The notes under the pieces are model-generated. The model was not told the origin of the DNA and did not search any database. It saw nothing but the letters and a program-made list of their open reading frames with translations. From assembly GCA_021234155.1 (NCBI GenBank), contig JAJEKV010000514.1, positions 99,515 to 163,514 on the forward strand: 64,000 nt of DNA, written 5' to 3'. A program made the translations under genes and the position numbers. Positions 49,665-60,745 of the stretch are shown here, one piece after another. The number at the start of each line of letters is the position of its first letter. The first letter of the stretch is position 1. Source of the stretch: Isoetes taiwanensis (Eukaryota > Streptophyta > Lycopodiopsida > Isoetales > Isoetaceae).

Positions 49665-49849
49665 TCACCTTGTTGCAATGGTACCCTAAAATGGGCAAAT
49701 TCGATAAGGACACCGAATAAAATCTGGTTGTGTGTGGTGTCCCGCCGGCCATGAACATACCCACTCTCCCAATTAAATCCCTCTCCCGCCATGCTTTCTA
49801 ACTGGCAGCGAAACTGAATATCGGAAAATAAGGCCATTTTATATACAGG

Positions 49850-49934
49850 AATGTCCGCGTGTAGCAAATTCCGGCCTAGAAAATTGGCGCCTGGAGGCCA
49901 ATTTTTTGGCCGGAATTTGCGACACGCGGACATT
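49850..49934. repeat. 38-bp-arm hairpin (foldback), upstream of the 5'-nucleotidase gene
   Basis: Bases 49850-49887 pair with 49897-49934 with two mismatches and one G-T pair, leaving a 9-base loop. The arms start aatgtccgcgtgt and end acacgcggacatt. It lies about 185 bp upstream of the predicted start codon on the other strand. It could be a tiny MITE, a decayed element end or a source of hairpin RNA. No target duplication is obvious. Confidence 0.85.
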
Positions 49935-50870
49935 GGTGTAACGTGAAAATATGGGTGTCCAATTTTCTGATGACGTGGCATTCTTTTTTTGCTTTCTTTC
50001 TGTTTGCTTCGAGCTCTGGCTATGGCGCCGTGTTGGCGCCAGGCAGCTTGGTTATGGCAGTTGTGTTGTTCTTGAGGTTTTCTGAGGCACCTTGGGTGTG
50101 GCATCATTTTGGTGTAGGTTTTACATGGAGCGCCTGTGTTCTTAGAGGTCCTTCGACGACTATTTTAGAGTTCTTGGAGTTTTTTGGAGTTCTTAGAGTT
50201 CTTGGAGGTTCTATGACGACTATTTTCTTGCCGTGGACTGTTGCTTCGTTGCTAGGACGATTTTCTTGGTTAGATTTATGGTTTTTTCTTTATTTGCATG
50301 TATTCATTGTATTTAATCGCGTGTTGTTCCTTTTATGCAGGTCAGGGAGATGTTCAGGGGATGCAGAAGGCTTGGAGAGGAATCTTGGTTTTCCTCCTAC
50401 ACCGCTGCTTTTTTTGTAGCAGAGTCAGTTTTTGGGGTCTTTGCATCTATAATTGTTCTTGAATAGCTTAACAAGATGCATGCAGAGATTCTTAACAAGA
50501 CAATCGTATGTTTTGTGAAGCTTGGACAGGATTTCGAAGATTTTTTTATACTCTAATCCGGAATTTCGAAGCATCCCCAGTGTCTTTATTTTCTATGAAA
50601 CTCGGTTATATGGAAGAAGGAAATGATGAAATTTTGTTGCCAAGGTTCTATTACCTTTTTCTTTGCAGCCAAGCAGCAGCTATGGCACTTGTTTAATGGA
50701 TATTTTATGAATGCAAAAGTCTATGGTTACGTGAACTAATTTGTGTGAATCCGTAATTTATATCTGTGATGAAATAGGTTTCATGAATATCTGTGTAATG
50801 TTTTCAATTTTTGTCTGATTATGAAAGTTGCACTGCAAAAATACACACTTAAAAAATCATTTGAGAATAA
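49935..50870. other. upstream flank, no gene recognised
   Basis: A 158-codon plus-strand frame at 49943-50419 is hydrophobic but starts at GTG, lacks a family match and contains short direct repeats (gagttcttggagtt type, 50160-50210), so I do not call it a gene. Confidence 0.4.
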
Positions 50871-50872
50871 GT

Positions 50873-50897
50873 AAGTCGCATTTAATTAAAGTGGGTC
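50873..50897 (+). repeat. 25-bp inverted repeat, left arm
   Basis: Begins aagtcgcatttaattaaag and is perfectly reverse-complementary to 53466-53490, 2.57 kb away. The similarity does not extend inward. Confidence 0.8.
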
Positions 50898-51028
50898 AGA
50901 TCTCGACATTTGGGACTCAGCCTAAAAATGGGACTCATGTAAAAAAAAAAGTAAGTTGCCATTGAATCATTATTAGATTTTCCTTGATAAAATAAGAATA
51001 ACATTTACATACGACAATCCGAGAAAAT

Positions 51029-51352
51029 AAAGAGGGAGGGTGGAGAAGGAAGGAAGGGAAGACAGGAAGGAGGAAGGGAGGGAGGGAGGGAGGGAAAGGC
51101 ATAGGAGCATGAGGAGGGCAAAAGGGCAAAGGGGAGGGGCCGAGCAAATGGGGAGGGGAAGGGAGGAGGGGGTAGGGCATGGAGAAGAGGAGGAGGGGCA
51201 AAGGGGAGAGCAAAGGGGCAAAGGGGGGGTATAAGGGGCAAGGGGGGCAAAAGGACTTGGGTATATGGGTAGGGGCAAAGGGGCAAAAGGGGTGGGATAT
51301 GGGAGGTTCAAAAAGGAAAACATGAAAGAAGGGAGGGAGGGACGGGGGGTTC
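51029..51352 (+). repeat. G-rich polypurine tract (~320 bp)
   Basis: The plus strand is almost entirely purine, with many GGGG and GGAGG runs (gagggagggagggaggg near 51078; gcaaaggggcaaag words from 51190 on). Such DNA can form G-quadruplexes or triplex structures. The long proline-rich open frames on the minus strand here are compositional and not genes. Confidence 0.9.
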
Positions 51353-51472
51353 CATGGCTAAACAACCATTAGCAGAAATAAATGGATTCATTAGACAACT
51401 TAAATAATATAATTAATTAATTAGACAATAAATAATTAAACAATTTAGACAATGCATAATTAGAGAAGTTTT

Positions 51473-51494
51473 TTCTTGCCTCACGAGGCGAGAA
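51473..51494. repeat. short palindrome (10-bp arms)
   Basis: TTCTTGCCTCACGAGGCGAG followed by AA has 10-bp arms with one T-G pair around the 2-base centre AC. Its centre CTCACGAG is the same as in the palindrome at 52823-52850. Confidence 0.65.
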
Positions 51495-52734
51495 TGGGCA
51501 TGATTCCTCTTTGTGCTCCCCAGCCTTTAGCTATTCTAAATGTATAAAACTGGGGCCTTTCTTCACACTCCTCCACAGCAGCTGCAAATCCATCATCCCT
51601 CCAAAGCAGTGCAAAGCAGTTTCATCATTCAAAATCTTCCATGGCCCTGCCACAATCCTGGTCATGGCCACCGCCAATCCACCCACTGTCACCGAGCAGA
51701 GCAAATATCCCAATTTCTTGTTCGGGATCACCCACCAATATTGTCATCTTCTATTCTCACATAGTCACCACTTCACTTATGAGCATTTGTATTGTTAGCC
51801 TGCATTGAAATCTTAAAAAGATATTGTCTAGGACAGAACAGAGAATGAGACTGCCATGTGCGAGAGGCTCAGAAGGCAGACGAGGAAAGCGTGGACAAAG
51901 ATGATGAAGGAGGTCATAAACTAAGGTCAGTTATGAACCAAAGTGTTTGAAACTGCATCCTTTCGAAAGGCAATAGATAACCTGTGCAGCAGATGGTATT
52001 GAATGGCAAACATGCCCAGATTTTCTCCTTCCTCCTTTCGACAAATTTCGAAAAATATGTAAGCTTCTATTTCCTCTGTTTTGAATCCCTTTTAGAATCC
52101 CTGTGTCAAAATGCTAATAATGGGCGTATTGCAGGTGCTGCATCAGGGATTAAGGGGAGGCATTTTGCATTTCTTGAAGGCAAATCCGTCGGCCCTGTGT
52201 GCACAGCTTGGAAATTCGGCATCTGATATGACCGACAGTCGAGATGGGGGCCAGAGAACGCCCAGAAGCTTCTAGATGGGGGCAGAAAGCATCTCGAATC
52301 TTCTGAAGCGCCCAAGCCCAGGATCCAAGAGCCCAATATTCTGTGATATTTGCTGCCCAATATTTCTAATCCATCGCTGCAGGCCGGAACCATACCTGTG
52401 GTATCAAAGACGACAATTCTGAAGTAATCTGTTGAGGCAGCAATACCCTGCAGCAGCTTGACGCGCCCAAAGGAGCCCAAAGCAGGTGATAGTAAGCTTG
52501 GCCGGGATGTAGATTCAAAGGGCAAAGGGTCAGGATGCCACCACGGTCTGACCATAGCTCTATACAATTCGCAGGTAAATCTATATCTCTTGCTGTTTAA
52601 ACTGTCTGTGTTCTTCTACTTGATGCCTTCTGGAGGGTTCTATGGTATTAATCTAAATCAAATTCGTCAATGCATGCAGTGCAGAATAAGAAGCTTAGCA
52701 AGAAACATGGATGACTTCTCAAATGAATGAGCCA

Positions 52735-52762
52735 CCTTTCTCGACTCGCGCGTCGAGAAAGG
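52735..52762. repeat. hairpin unit 1 (11-bp arms)
   Basis: CCTTTCTCGAC and GTCGAGAAAGG flank a 6-base loop (tcgcgc). Together with 52823-52850 it forms a tandem pair 88 bp apart. Confidence 0.85.
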
Positions 52763-52822
52763 CTCTCAGACCTACAATTTCCCAAAAACGACCTTCAGAA
52801 CTGCGTTTTTCACTCTGAGCTA

Positions 52823-52850
52823 CCTTTCTCGACTCACGAGTCGAGAAAGG
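52823..52850. repeat. hairpin unit 2 (13-bp arms)
   Basis: CCTTTCTCGACTC and GAGTCGAGAAAGG are perfect arms around AC. Sequence after each hairpin is also similar (ttagaccta / cagaccta, then cagaactg), so an 88-bp unit containing the hairpin is duplicated. Confidence 0.85.
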
Positions 52851-53465
52851 CCGTTAGACCTAATGGCCCTCAGAACTGGTTTTTATTTCATTTTTCTTGC
52901 CTATAGCATCAGTTGACTAACTTGATTCTGTCTTCTGCAGTCCTTATTCCAACCAGATTATACATGCATGGGAGCAATGGAAAGATCTGTTCATTGAAGA
53001 AAGAAGGCAAGAAGAGAGTGGTGATATTGGTTGGACAAACCAGTGCGTGGCCACTGAAGGCTCCCTTCTACAAATTTCTATCGGCTGTACCGTGGCTCGG
53101 AGAGTGCTCCACACAACATTCTCATTTGTGGTCTGTGTGTGAAGAGGGTGAATTGTTGTGACAACACGACCACTATTTTTTCTTCACCCATTGTAATATA
53201 TATCTAGATGAGCCCATTCATAAATATAAAGTATCTCAAAACTAGCATTTTCTGGTAATTAAGTAAACAATTTGCTTAATTTTTGTTGGAGTTTGTGATC
53301 TCTTGTCTACTCATTCAAGAAAGAAGGGCCAAAATGTCTTGGTAAAGGAATTCGCCCTCACACAAAAAAAACTCATATTTTGAATGAAAAATAAGCCCCA
53401 AAATATTTTGCACGTCTTTTTCTTGTAAAATAAGAGGGTTCCAAAAAAAAATGGGAATGGCATAA

Positions 53466-53490
53466 GACCCACTTTAATTAAATGCGACTT
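53466..53490 (-). repeat. 25-bp inverted repeat, right arm
   Basis: Perfect reverse complement of 50873-50897. No target duplication is evident next to either arm. Confidence 0.8.
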
Positions 53491-53954
53491 AAGTGATTCT
53501 TTGAAGATTGAGTTCAGAATTGAGTGATTCCTGGAAAGAATGTCTGCCACTGGCAGACACCTATAGGCAGATAGCACAGAAAATCGGACACCCTATTTTT
53601 ACGTAGATATGGCTAAGGCTAGGTTCACATGCAACCATCGCCGGAGAGGGGCCCTGTTTTGCCTTGTGCTATTTGAAGATGGCAGGTGATGGTGCATCCA
53701 TGGCACCTTCACTGCATGTGATCCGGCTCTAAACCAGCCACCACCCATTCTTCGAAATGTGAAAAAAGTTCCCAAGCCATTCCAGTTGCTTGACACACTT
53801 ATGATAAGACTTCACTCATCTATCACCTGCCTCTATATATTCTAAATGAGGTCTTAAATATATTTTAAATGAGACTATCTTGGTCATCGGATCCATAGAT
53901 CCTATAATCAAATTGTATATTGGCTTGGGACCTAAGGGATGCACTTATACAAAT

Positions 53955-54045
53955 GGGGTATGCCATGTGCGTGTAGAGGGTGACGAAAAACATCCTTGTA
54001 TACGATTCTTTGAAAGGCAAATTCAACCCCTTCCTTACAAAATTT
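53955..54045. repeat. dispersed repeat related to 4108-4205
   Basis: Both stretches carry gggtatgccatgtgcg or gggatacgccatgtgcg followed by a GA-rich word, aaaaacatcc/aaaaacccc, gtatacg and a ccccttcc word, in the same order and spacing. The family is unknown. Confidence 0.5.
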
Positions 54046-55150
54046 ACCCCAAGTAGTGGCCAAAAACTCCTAAGTCTTATGTACACGTGTGAAAATGAGT
54101 CGAAAAAATACCCCTATGGGTCACTCAGGCACATTATATGGCATTCACGGTGAACTCCCCTTGGCTTGGAGCCCCTTAGTGCTTCACATGATGAGACTTG
54201 CACTCGCTCATCATACTGCATATTCTAAAAGAGGTGTACCCTCGACTACCTCGGTTGTTGAATGTGTCAGATCTAATAAGATATATGATCATCATTAGGT
54301 TTCTATTGCATTTCTTGCTTATGGACCGGTGACTTGGTTGCTCCTTGTTATTTTATTAGAAATTGAAATCATTCTGCATGTCTTTGCAGCACAACAATAG
54401 TGGATGGCCGCAAAAAGTCCTTCAAAATGCATGAAGCTCAACGTATGCAGCAAAATTTTAGAAAGAACTTGCTCTCAAACCTACAATTGCGTCAATGGTA
54501 ATTTACTAGTGTTCAACCAATTTTTCTCTTTGTTAAAGTGTATGTTGATGGACACCCTTTATAAACCAAGGTTGCATATTAAATGGGAAAACACTCCCAT
54601 TTCAAGATTCCTTTTAGAAAAACACAATATGCTCCTAAGTATGGCCTTTTTAGGAAAAGTGAGAATTTCAAGGGATCAAACTTTTTTTCCTACATTTTGG
54701 CCCTATAATAAGAACTGGAGAAAGTACCCAACATTGATGGGCTTTTCATCAGGCATAAATTTAAAAAACTAATAAAGATGGTGGATTTAAGTTGGGACAT
54801 CTAGTATTGGGTTTATTTTGAATGAGTGAATGTTAATGATATAATCTTGCAAATTTGTGCTTATGTTAATGTAAACCTTTAAATATACCAAAATATCAAA
54901 TAGTTGATATTAATCCATAAAAGGAAAATCCCATAACACACCAAAACAAAAAATTTGAAAATGTTTTCTTGGGCTCTATGCAACTTGAGACAGAGGCCCA
55001 ACTTGGAATCTCCAAACCATGACTAATGTATCATCCAGTGATAGTGTTTTATCCATCATAAAGCTTCTATAGCTCTTCTTTTAGGTTTTTCCAGTTCTTT
55101 TTAAGATTGTAAAGTGCTATAACGCATGGCCCCAATTTCGGTAATATTAC
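54046..55150. other. intergenic, no gene recognised
   Basis: The 122-codon plus-strand frame at 54404-54772 has no motif I recognise. Nothing else is visible. Confidence 0.4.
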
Positions 55151-55169
55151 CAATGTCTTCTCCATCTTG

Positions 55170-55395
55170 CCTTGTTTTTCTCTATGCTACGCTCTGTCTG
55201 TGATGCAAGTCCGAATGCCTACAGATATGGTTCCCGCACCATTCCAATCTTTTCTGCACAGATTTCCATGGTTTGCTTGGCACATTCATCCCAAGTAGCA
55301 GGCACTGTAATACACCACTTCATGTCTCGCTTGCTGAAATTTTCACCACAGCACAGCTTCAAGTCACCCATGGCAAATTGAGACATTGTTCTCGG
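55170..55395 (-). pseudogene. Hsp70-like (HSPA12-type) fragment
   Basis: The minus strand reads LKLCCGENFSKRDMKWCITV, then PATWDECAKQTMEICAEKIG, a segment that resembles the ATPase-domain part of HSPA12-type Hsp70 relatives (DIKWC-TVPA-W---AK--M--A---AG). A TAG follows REPYL. No Gly-rich phosphate-binding motif is visible nearby, so this is a single broken exon. Confidence 0.5.
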
Positions 55396-55789
55396 ATAAT
55401 AAACAATGAGCTCTCCACTGTCACCCCACTTGGAAGAATTGGGTCAAGATTATCTGGTGCCAAAAACAACTTGAATTTGGTAATATAATTTCCACATTAT
55501 TATTTGCATCTATGATAGAAACAATTAGCACCCCTCTAGACCATGGTCTAGCTTTATTTTTATCACCTTTCACTACTTTTTCTCAGTGGTCGTGTTCCTT
55601 TTATCGATCACTTCCCTAGAGCATGATACATACTCTGTAATACATAGTGATTGCATGTGTTCCCCCCCCCCCAAAGAATGCCAATACTTTAACTTATCTG
55701 GAGTACAAGCTTTAGTATTATTTTGTGCCAAACTTCGTCGCCTATATGGCAGTGATTGAGCTATTTTGATATAAAAGGCACTGCCTGAT

Positions 55790-56283
55790 AAAAAAGGCTA
55801 AAGTCGTAGAGAGATCTATAAATAGAACCTAAAATTTAGTTAGAGATATCTCCACAACCAGAGCTCCGATTGGGGTGACTTTTACTTCATTGGAACCGTT
55901 TCGAAGACTAGTTTCTTAATTAGGGTAGAACATCTCATAGTTCATCCGTATGAGGGAGTAATGGTTAAAAATGTGACGAGGGATCACAAATTACTCAGCA
56001 ACATTACAGATTTGGAATTGCTTTCTGATCTGTGGCTACTTGGAGTAGTGAGATTAGCCTGGAGGGCCAATAAGCCAGATGCCAGAGCTTTGTATTTGCC
56101 ATAGCATTTGTGTTTTACCGTAACCTTGTGGATCCGGTTGGGTGATTAATGGTGCTGCCATATCAATTGTGCATGAATAAAGTTTCTTTAGTCCAATGTT
56201 CTATTATTTTATCGTGGGTTCTATGATTTTGTGCTGTTACAACAACCCAAATATACATGAATGGTATCAAGTGGTATCAGAGT
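55790..56283 (+). mobile_element. LTR-like segment with tRNA-Met primer-binding site
   Basis: TATAAATA at 55817 and AATAAA at 56176 are arranged as in the R/U5 part of an LTR, and TGGTATCAGAGT at 56272-56283 differs by one base from the initiator tRNA-Met complement used by plant LTR retrotransposons. A short TGGTATCAAG precedes it at 56262. The LTR ends and a second LTR were not found, and no gag motif follows. Confidence 0.45.
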
Positions 56284-56925
56284 GGAGGTTTGCGATTCTT
56301 TTGGGAACCATGGGTAATGGAATCACCCGTGGAATTTGGACTCTCGAATCTGTGAGAGGAATTAAAGAAGTCAGAAATGATGGAGCTAGGAATTTTCCAG
56401 AGGGCCGTAAAGATCATTGTTCCTGTATGTGCTGCAAGAACTACTATTAGCTCTTATTTTGCTGGAGCATGGCATTGGAATGAAGAGGAGATTATCATTT
56501 TGGGGTCCACAAGAATATATTTGGATTATCTTAATGGAGTAAAAGCCTTTATGCATGAAGGGAAATCATATGATTTGAATATTAGAGCGGTTAGTGGAAT
56601 TGAGGTGGATTTGGCGACTATTGCTGTGAGCGGAGCTGGAGCATTAGTAGCAGAGAAAATTCGGTGCTTTCGTGGAGAATGCTCGAAGTTATGGACCGAC
56701 TTGTTGTAAACGAGTTCGGATTATTGGGGAAACTTCTATGTTCCTTTGGAGATTATGGAATAATAAGGGTGACTGCTGGGTTGTCTTGGAAAAGCTTGAC
56801 TTGGAGACAAGTAACATTTGCTACACGACATTGAGCAGTGAAAGAGAGGAACACATGCTGTTGCGTGAAGCATGAACAAGCTGAGCTATATAAGAAAGCT
56901 TTTAGCATCCTAAGGAGCAAATTTC

Positions 56926-57339
56926 ATGCCAATTGTATGTGTTCTTGCGGTGTTTGTGCGGCAGATGAGAACAATGGCGTCTGCCAAGCTCCTTCTAAAT
57001 GTTAGCGCTATGTGGAGAGCTACGGTCTGTGACAAGGAAGGTGAAGAGTGGCATAGTTTGGACTGTGTTAAGGGAGAGCGCCAGAGCTGTGGCACTAAAA
57101 ATATTCAAATCTATCCTAAGGAGAAAGAGTCGCAGAATGAGAACGTTGAATGGCAAGTTTACAAGTACGTGATTGAACCTTTCAAAGCCGGCACTTCAAG
57201 GAGGCTGAAGCTTGTTACTGAAAGCGGGAGTCTAGGTACATTGCTTGACAAGATGTTTCATCACCTTACAAGTTCACTATTCACAACTTTTCAGCAAGTT
57301 GGCAGAGCAAACAATTCAAGAAATCAGTGCAAAATTTGA
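56926..57339 (+). CDS. 137-codon frame with cysteine motif, possible transposase-related
   Basis: The frame contains CDKEGEEWHSLDCVKGERQS then CG, followed by VEWQVYKYVIEPFKAG, a run of basic residues and DKMFHHLTSSLFTTFQQ. The order of W--C-----CG, then VEW--Y, then FH reminds me of the cysteine-rich segment of uncharacterised repeat-encoded proteins that precede a DDE-like domain. One expected cysteine is missing (GERQSCG). I cannot name the family. Confidence 0.35.
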   Translation: MPIVCVLAVFVRQMRTMASAKLLLNVSAMWRATVCDKEGEEWHSLDCVKGERQSCGTKNIQIYPKEKESQNENVEWQVYKYVIEPFKAGTSRRLKLVTESGSLGTLLDKMFHHLTSSLFTTFQQVGRANNSRNQCKI

Positions 57340-57748
57340 GGAATGATTCTGTTTTGTCAGTAGTTGCAGAGAACTATACTTTGCAGCCACTCAGAGAGGC
57401 TCAGTCCTCATCAATTATTATATCAGGAAGTTAAACTATTCTGTGAACTTGTTTTGTTATAAAGGATCTCAATAGCTTTTCTTTCGATTCATGAAACATG
57501 CAACATGTAGATCGATGTATGGAGACAAAAACTCTTGTATTAGATATCGCAACAAGATATACAACCTGGTCAGAGAAGATATGAAGCCAATATATACAAG
57601 TCTGTTGTTCATGTTTTAAATTACATTACATTCAAAATCTGGTCACAGCCAATGTGAAGCCAGTATAAACTTTTCTGTTGTTTCAGTATGTCACTTTCTT
57701 GCAGCTTTTCCATAGCCTGCACTGACCATCTCTGTCCCTGTAGCCCTT

Positions 57749-58312
57749 TCAAACCATTTGCCTCCAGACAGTTGTTGTTAGTACGTCGATTGGATTGCAT
57801 AAAGGGTTCTGCTTCACATACTGTTGCAGGTCTGCTGCTGTCAACAGACCCTCTAGCCATGGTTGCAAAAGTGTCAAGAGACCTGTGTCTTCCATATCTT
57901 TTTCTTGCCATGAAGGTGGGCATATGAAATTTTCGTTGGGATTGAAAAGCACATTGTACTCAGAGTCGTCTACTATTAGTGTGTTACTCTCATTCCTGTC
58001 TGGATATTTCTCGTGTATAAACGCAATTGGCTTCAGATACAAAGGTTTATCTTCAAAAGGTGCAATCTGGAAAGGCAGCTCCAAATAGTTGCTTCCATCA
58101 AAGGTAAATCTTAAGTCCCTTATCTGCGTCATTGTGAAGATTTTATCCACTACTCTCGATAGGTTCCATGGAGCTATTGATGACCATATTCCTACTTCAA
58201 AGTGATCAAATACAAATTCAAGGAATTCGTCTAGGTGGGGCCTTATAAACAACAATTTCTTGCCTATTATGTCATAGTTTCCAACTAGCTGATCATCTGC
58301 TATACCAAAGTC
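57749..58312 (-). CDS. FCP1/SCP-like (NIF domain) phosphatase, C-terminal exon
   Basis: After an acceptor-like tatatag the minus strand is open for 187 codons. It shows FIRPHLDEFLEFVFDHFEVG then IWSS, KPLYLKPIAFIHEKYPD, SNTLIVDDSEYNVLFNP and WLEGLLTAADLQQYVKQNP, in the order of the FCP1-homology (HAD) domain. The VDDS block is the second acidic motif. The N-terminal DLDG-type motif that supplies the catalytic Asp is not in this exon, and I could not find it upstream. A clean open segment at 58548-58627 (minus) may be another exon. The gene may be complete with a distant first exon or may be a fragment. Confidence 0.7.
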   Translation of the reverse strand, partial: DFGIADDQLVGNYDIIGKKLLFIRPHLDEFLEFVFDHFEVGIWSSIAPWNLSRVVDKIFTMTQIRDLRFTFDGSNYLELPFQIAPFEDKPLYLKPIAFIHEKYPDRNESNTLIVDDSEYNVLFNPNENFICPPSWQEKDMEDTGLLTLLQPWLEGLLTAADLQQYVKQNPLCNPIDVLTTTVWRQMV

Positions 58313-58319
58313 CTATATA

Positions 58320-60130
58320 TTTGTTTTGCCAAAACTTTAATTTTTCTGTACACCTGCTATGAAAAAACATGCAATTTATCAATAAACTATGGTGGAGTTG
58401 AATAAAAAGATATTTTATTCATTCAATGAAAAAATATATGTTTTACAATCGAATAGTGTTTAGCAAAGGACAATGGGATAGGCTTTTTTCACCCACATTT
58501 ACTAGTACCCATTTGGTCTAATGGTTTGGGTGCGATGTGAATGTGGTCTAACTCCTCAAGTAGTGCTGGGATGAGAACATCACGACGATCCTCCGTGATA
58601 CTTTGGCAAGAACCAGTTTCGGGAATCTGCAAATGTGACAACCATACCTAGATATTGGAAACCACTTTTTTGCAAGACAAAAGGCATGAGATACTCACAT
58701 TGGTGGTTTTACCACACACGATTATGTCTACGAACTTCTGCATATAAGTTGTAATATAGAGGCCACATGACTGAATCTTCTCATTGTGGACACTTATGAA
58801 TCTTCACAACTGGTGAAGGGTTTTGTCCATGCTTCAAGAAAGTGGGACATTCGACACAACCGCGTGCCATAGTGAGGATGTGGAGCCTGCAAAAGACCAG
58901 ATCAACTATGTAGCTAATGAATGAAAAAAGCTGCTAACATGGTATCTAATCTACTCAATATACTTTAATAAAAGGAGACGTGAAATACAAAATATCTCTT
59001 AATGTAACTATGCCAACGTCAATGTCCTCGGCAGAATTGAAGATTTGAATATTTATGGTGTTCTTACTCTTTGTAAGGGTCATATTAAAGATGGCCAAAG
59101 AGTTATGTTCAGTAACAACACATAGCATTGGAATCATAATCTATCTCCACTTGAGCCAATTAACCATCATCCAATTAAATTGGGATTATCACGCCAACCT
59201 GCTGTTGTCTTCTAGGGGGTTTTTGTTTTTTTTAATCTTTTTTTTTTGGACTTCAAAAATAACATAAGGTTGCGATTCACGTGTGACGTTTCATATGCGA
59301 ATTGAAATATGCAAAAATGAAGAGCAAGTTGCTAACATAGATGCAGGGAAAAAATTACTAAAGTCGTATTTTAGATTAGCTAGAACAACTTTGGCTAATT
59401 TAACCCAAAATACATAGGAAAACTTTCGAATGTTTGGCTAAAGTTGAATAATTTTCCTTTACTAGTTTTGAATGTTTGGCTATTTTTTGTTTGAACCTTT
59501 ATATAAACTTTAGCCAAACATTTATGCTATGCCAAACTTTTATTGTACCTAACATATTAATAATAGAAATCTACTAGTTGGAGAACAAAAACTCGCCCAT
59601 CTAATATAGTATTAGCAACCTCTATTCCATAATCTCATGAATAATCTCATGTTTTACATTAGCTATTAAAAAGTATGGCTAATCTATCTTTTTAATGCAT
59701 AGGAGAACTTTCAACGCTTGGCTAAAGTGGAAGAATTTTCCTCTCCTTCTTTCTTATGTTTGGCTAAACCTTGGTGTAAGGGAGGTCAACTTTGAAAATA
59801 TTTTACATTTTTTTTTTTTTTTCCAAAAATTTCCTCCTTTATAGTTTAGCCAGTACTTTTTTCCAAAAATGTCCAAAAATTGCCATTTGGCTAATATTAG
59901 CCGCTATTTTTTTTCCGCATAGATGAGACCAAAATTGAAGAGCATTTAGATGATAATATTAGGTTTGATAATAACACATTGCATTACTTTGGCAGGCAAT
60001 TCGATGACGAAATTATCGATACATGGCACAAATATCATACAAAAATATCATATATTCCAATAAAACATTAAGGGATCAATCCATGTTTTTCCATGTATTT
60101 AACAAGGTGTGGTTCCATGTCACCATTCTA
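58320..60130. other. AT-rich intergenic stretch
   Basis: Apart from the possible exon at 58548-58627 on the minus strand, I see short dispersed motifs such as ggctaaagt and gaatgtttggcta (59345-59770) repeated several times and T-rich runs. No gene is recognised. Confidence 0.4.
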
Positions 60131-60139
60131 TCCAGCTAA

Positions 60140-60745
60140 GGTATGAATCTAACACTTCACCCACCGGCCATCCCCATAGCCAAATTATGCATAATAGACA
60201 CAAACTTCACCGTAAAAATCATTTGTCGCCAAAGTTTTTGGATCGTAAGATGGTGGATTGTGGCCCGCAAGGCTTGATTGTAGAAGCATTTGAGAGCATC
60301 ATCATCCACTATGATTTATATCATCCTTATTCTCGATACCAAGTTCGGCCCATCATGTTACTCAAGTGTTTGATGAAGATAGGCTTGCTTGTTGGATCCT
60401 TGGGATTAGTGAACTTCACACATTTGTTCCGATTCCAAAAGGTCAACCAATGTCTATGCATTTCCCAAGGCCTCCAAAGTATCCTTGATGTTCCTTAGTT
60501 CCATGGATGACCAAATACCAACTCGAAATAACCTCAATGCCTCATCTAGCATCTCCTTCTGGCGCGCTGGATAGATCCATTTGGTGTTTGATTCTACCGG
60601 TGTCCGATGAAACCGATCTCTAGCCACTTTATTTTTCGAAAAGTCTTGCAAAGGACTCGCTTAGGTCTAACACCACAACCTTCTTAGAAACGCAATGCAA
60701 GTCAAACATCAAATATGTATCCCACGCCAAGATATTTATAACACA
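60140..60745 (-). pseudogene. second FCP1-like phosphatase, broken
   Basis: The minus strand reads SKKVVVLDLSESFARLFEK at 60629-60690, like the catalytic KKLLVLDLNG motif but with the second Asp lost. Then come LFRVGIWSSMELRNI at about 60490-60540, FTNPKDPTSKPIFIKHLSNM and a frameshifted VDDDALKCFYNQALRATI. Segments occur in three frames with several stops. It is related to the open exon at 57749-58312 and lies 2 kb further upstream in the same orientation, so a local duplication followed by decay is likely. Confidence 0.6.

Larger units (their letters stand above)
51500..53161 (+). other. possible decayed transcript with open exon-like segments
   Basis: Segments at 51511-51798, 52130-52230 (after ttgcag) and 52939-53161 (after cttctgcag; open, with KKRVVILVGQTSAWPLKAPF) look exon-like but are not in a shared recognisable family. 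The middle part on the minus strand also has a 153-codon frame (52106-52567). I cannot decide strand or function. Confidence 0.25.

Noticed and set aside
49943-50419. 158-codon hydrophobic frame upstream of the 5'-nucleotidase gene
   Set aside because: Starts at GTG, contains short direct repeats and has no recognised family; composition (T-rich) explains the hydrophobic residues.
50935-51365. Pro/Ser/Leu-rich frames on the minus strand
   Set aside because: They are translations of the complementary polypyrimidine tract.
52106-52567. 153-codon minus-strand gene
   Set aside because: No motif, and the plus strand of the same stretch has splice-like features; strand cannot be decided.
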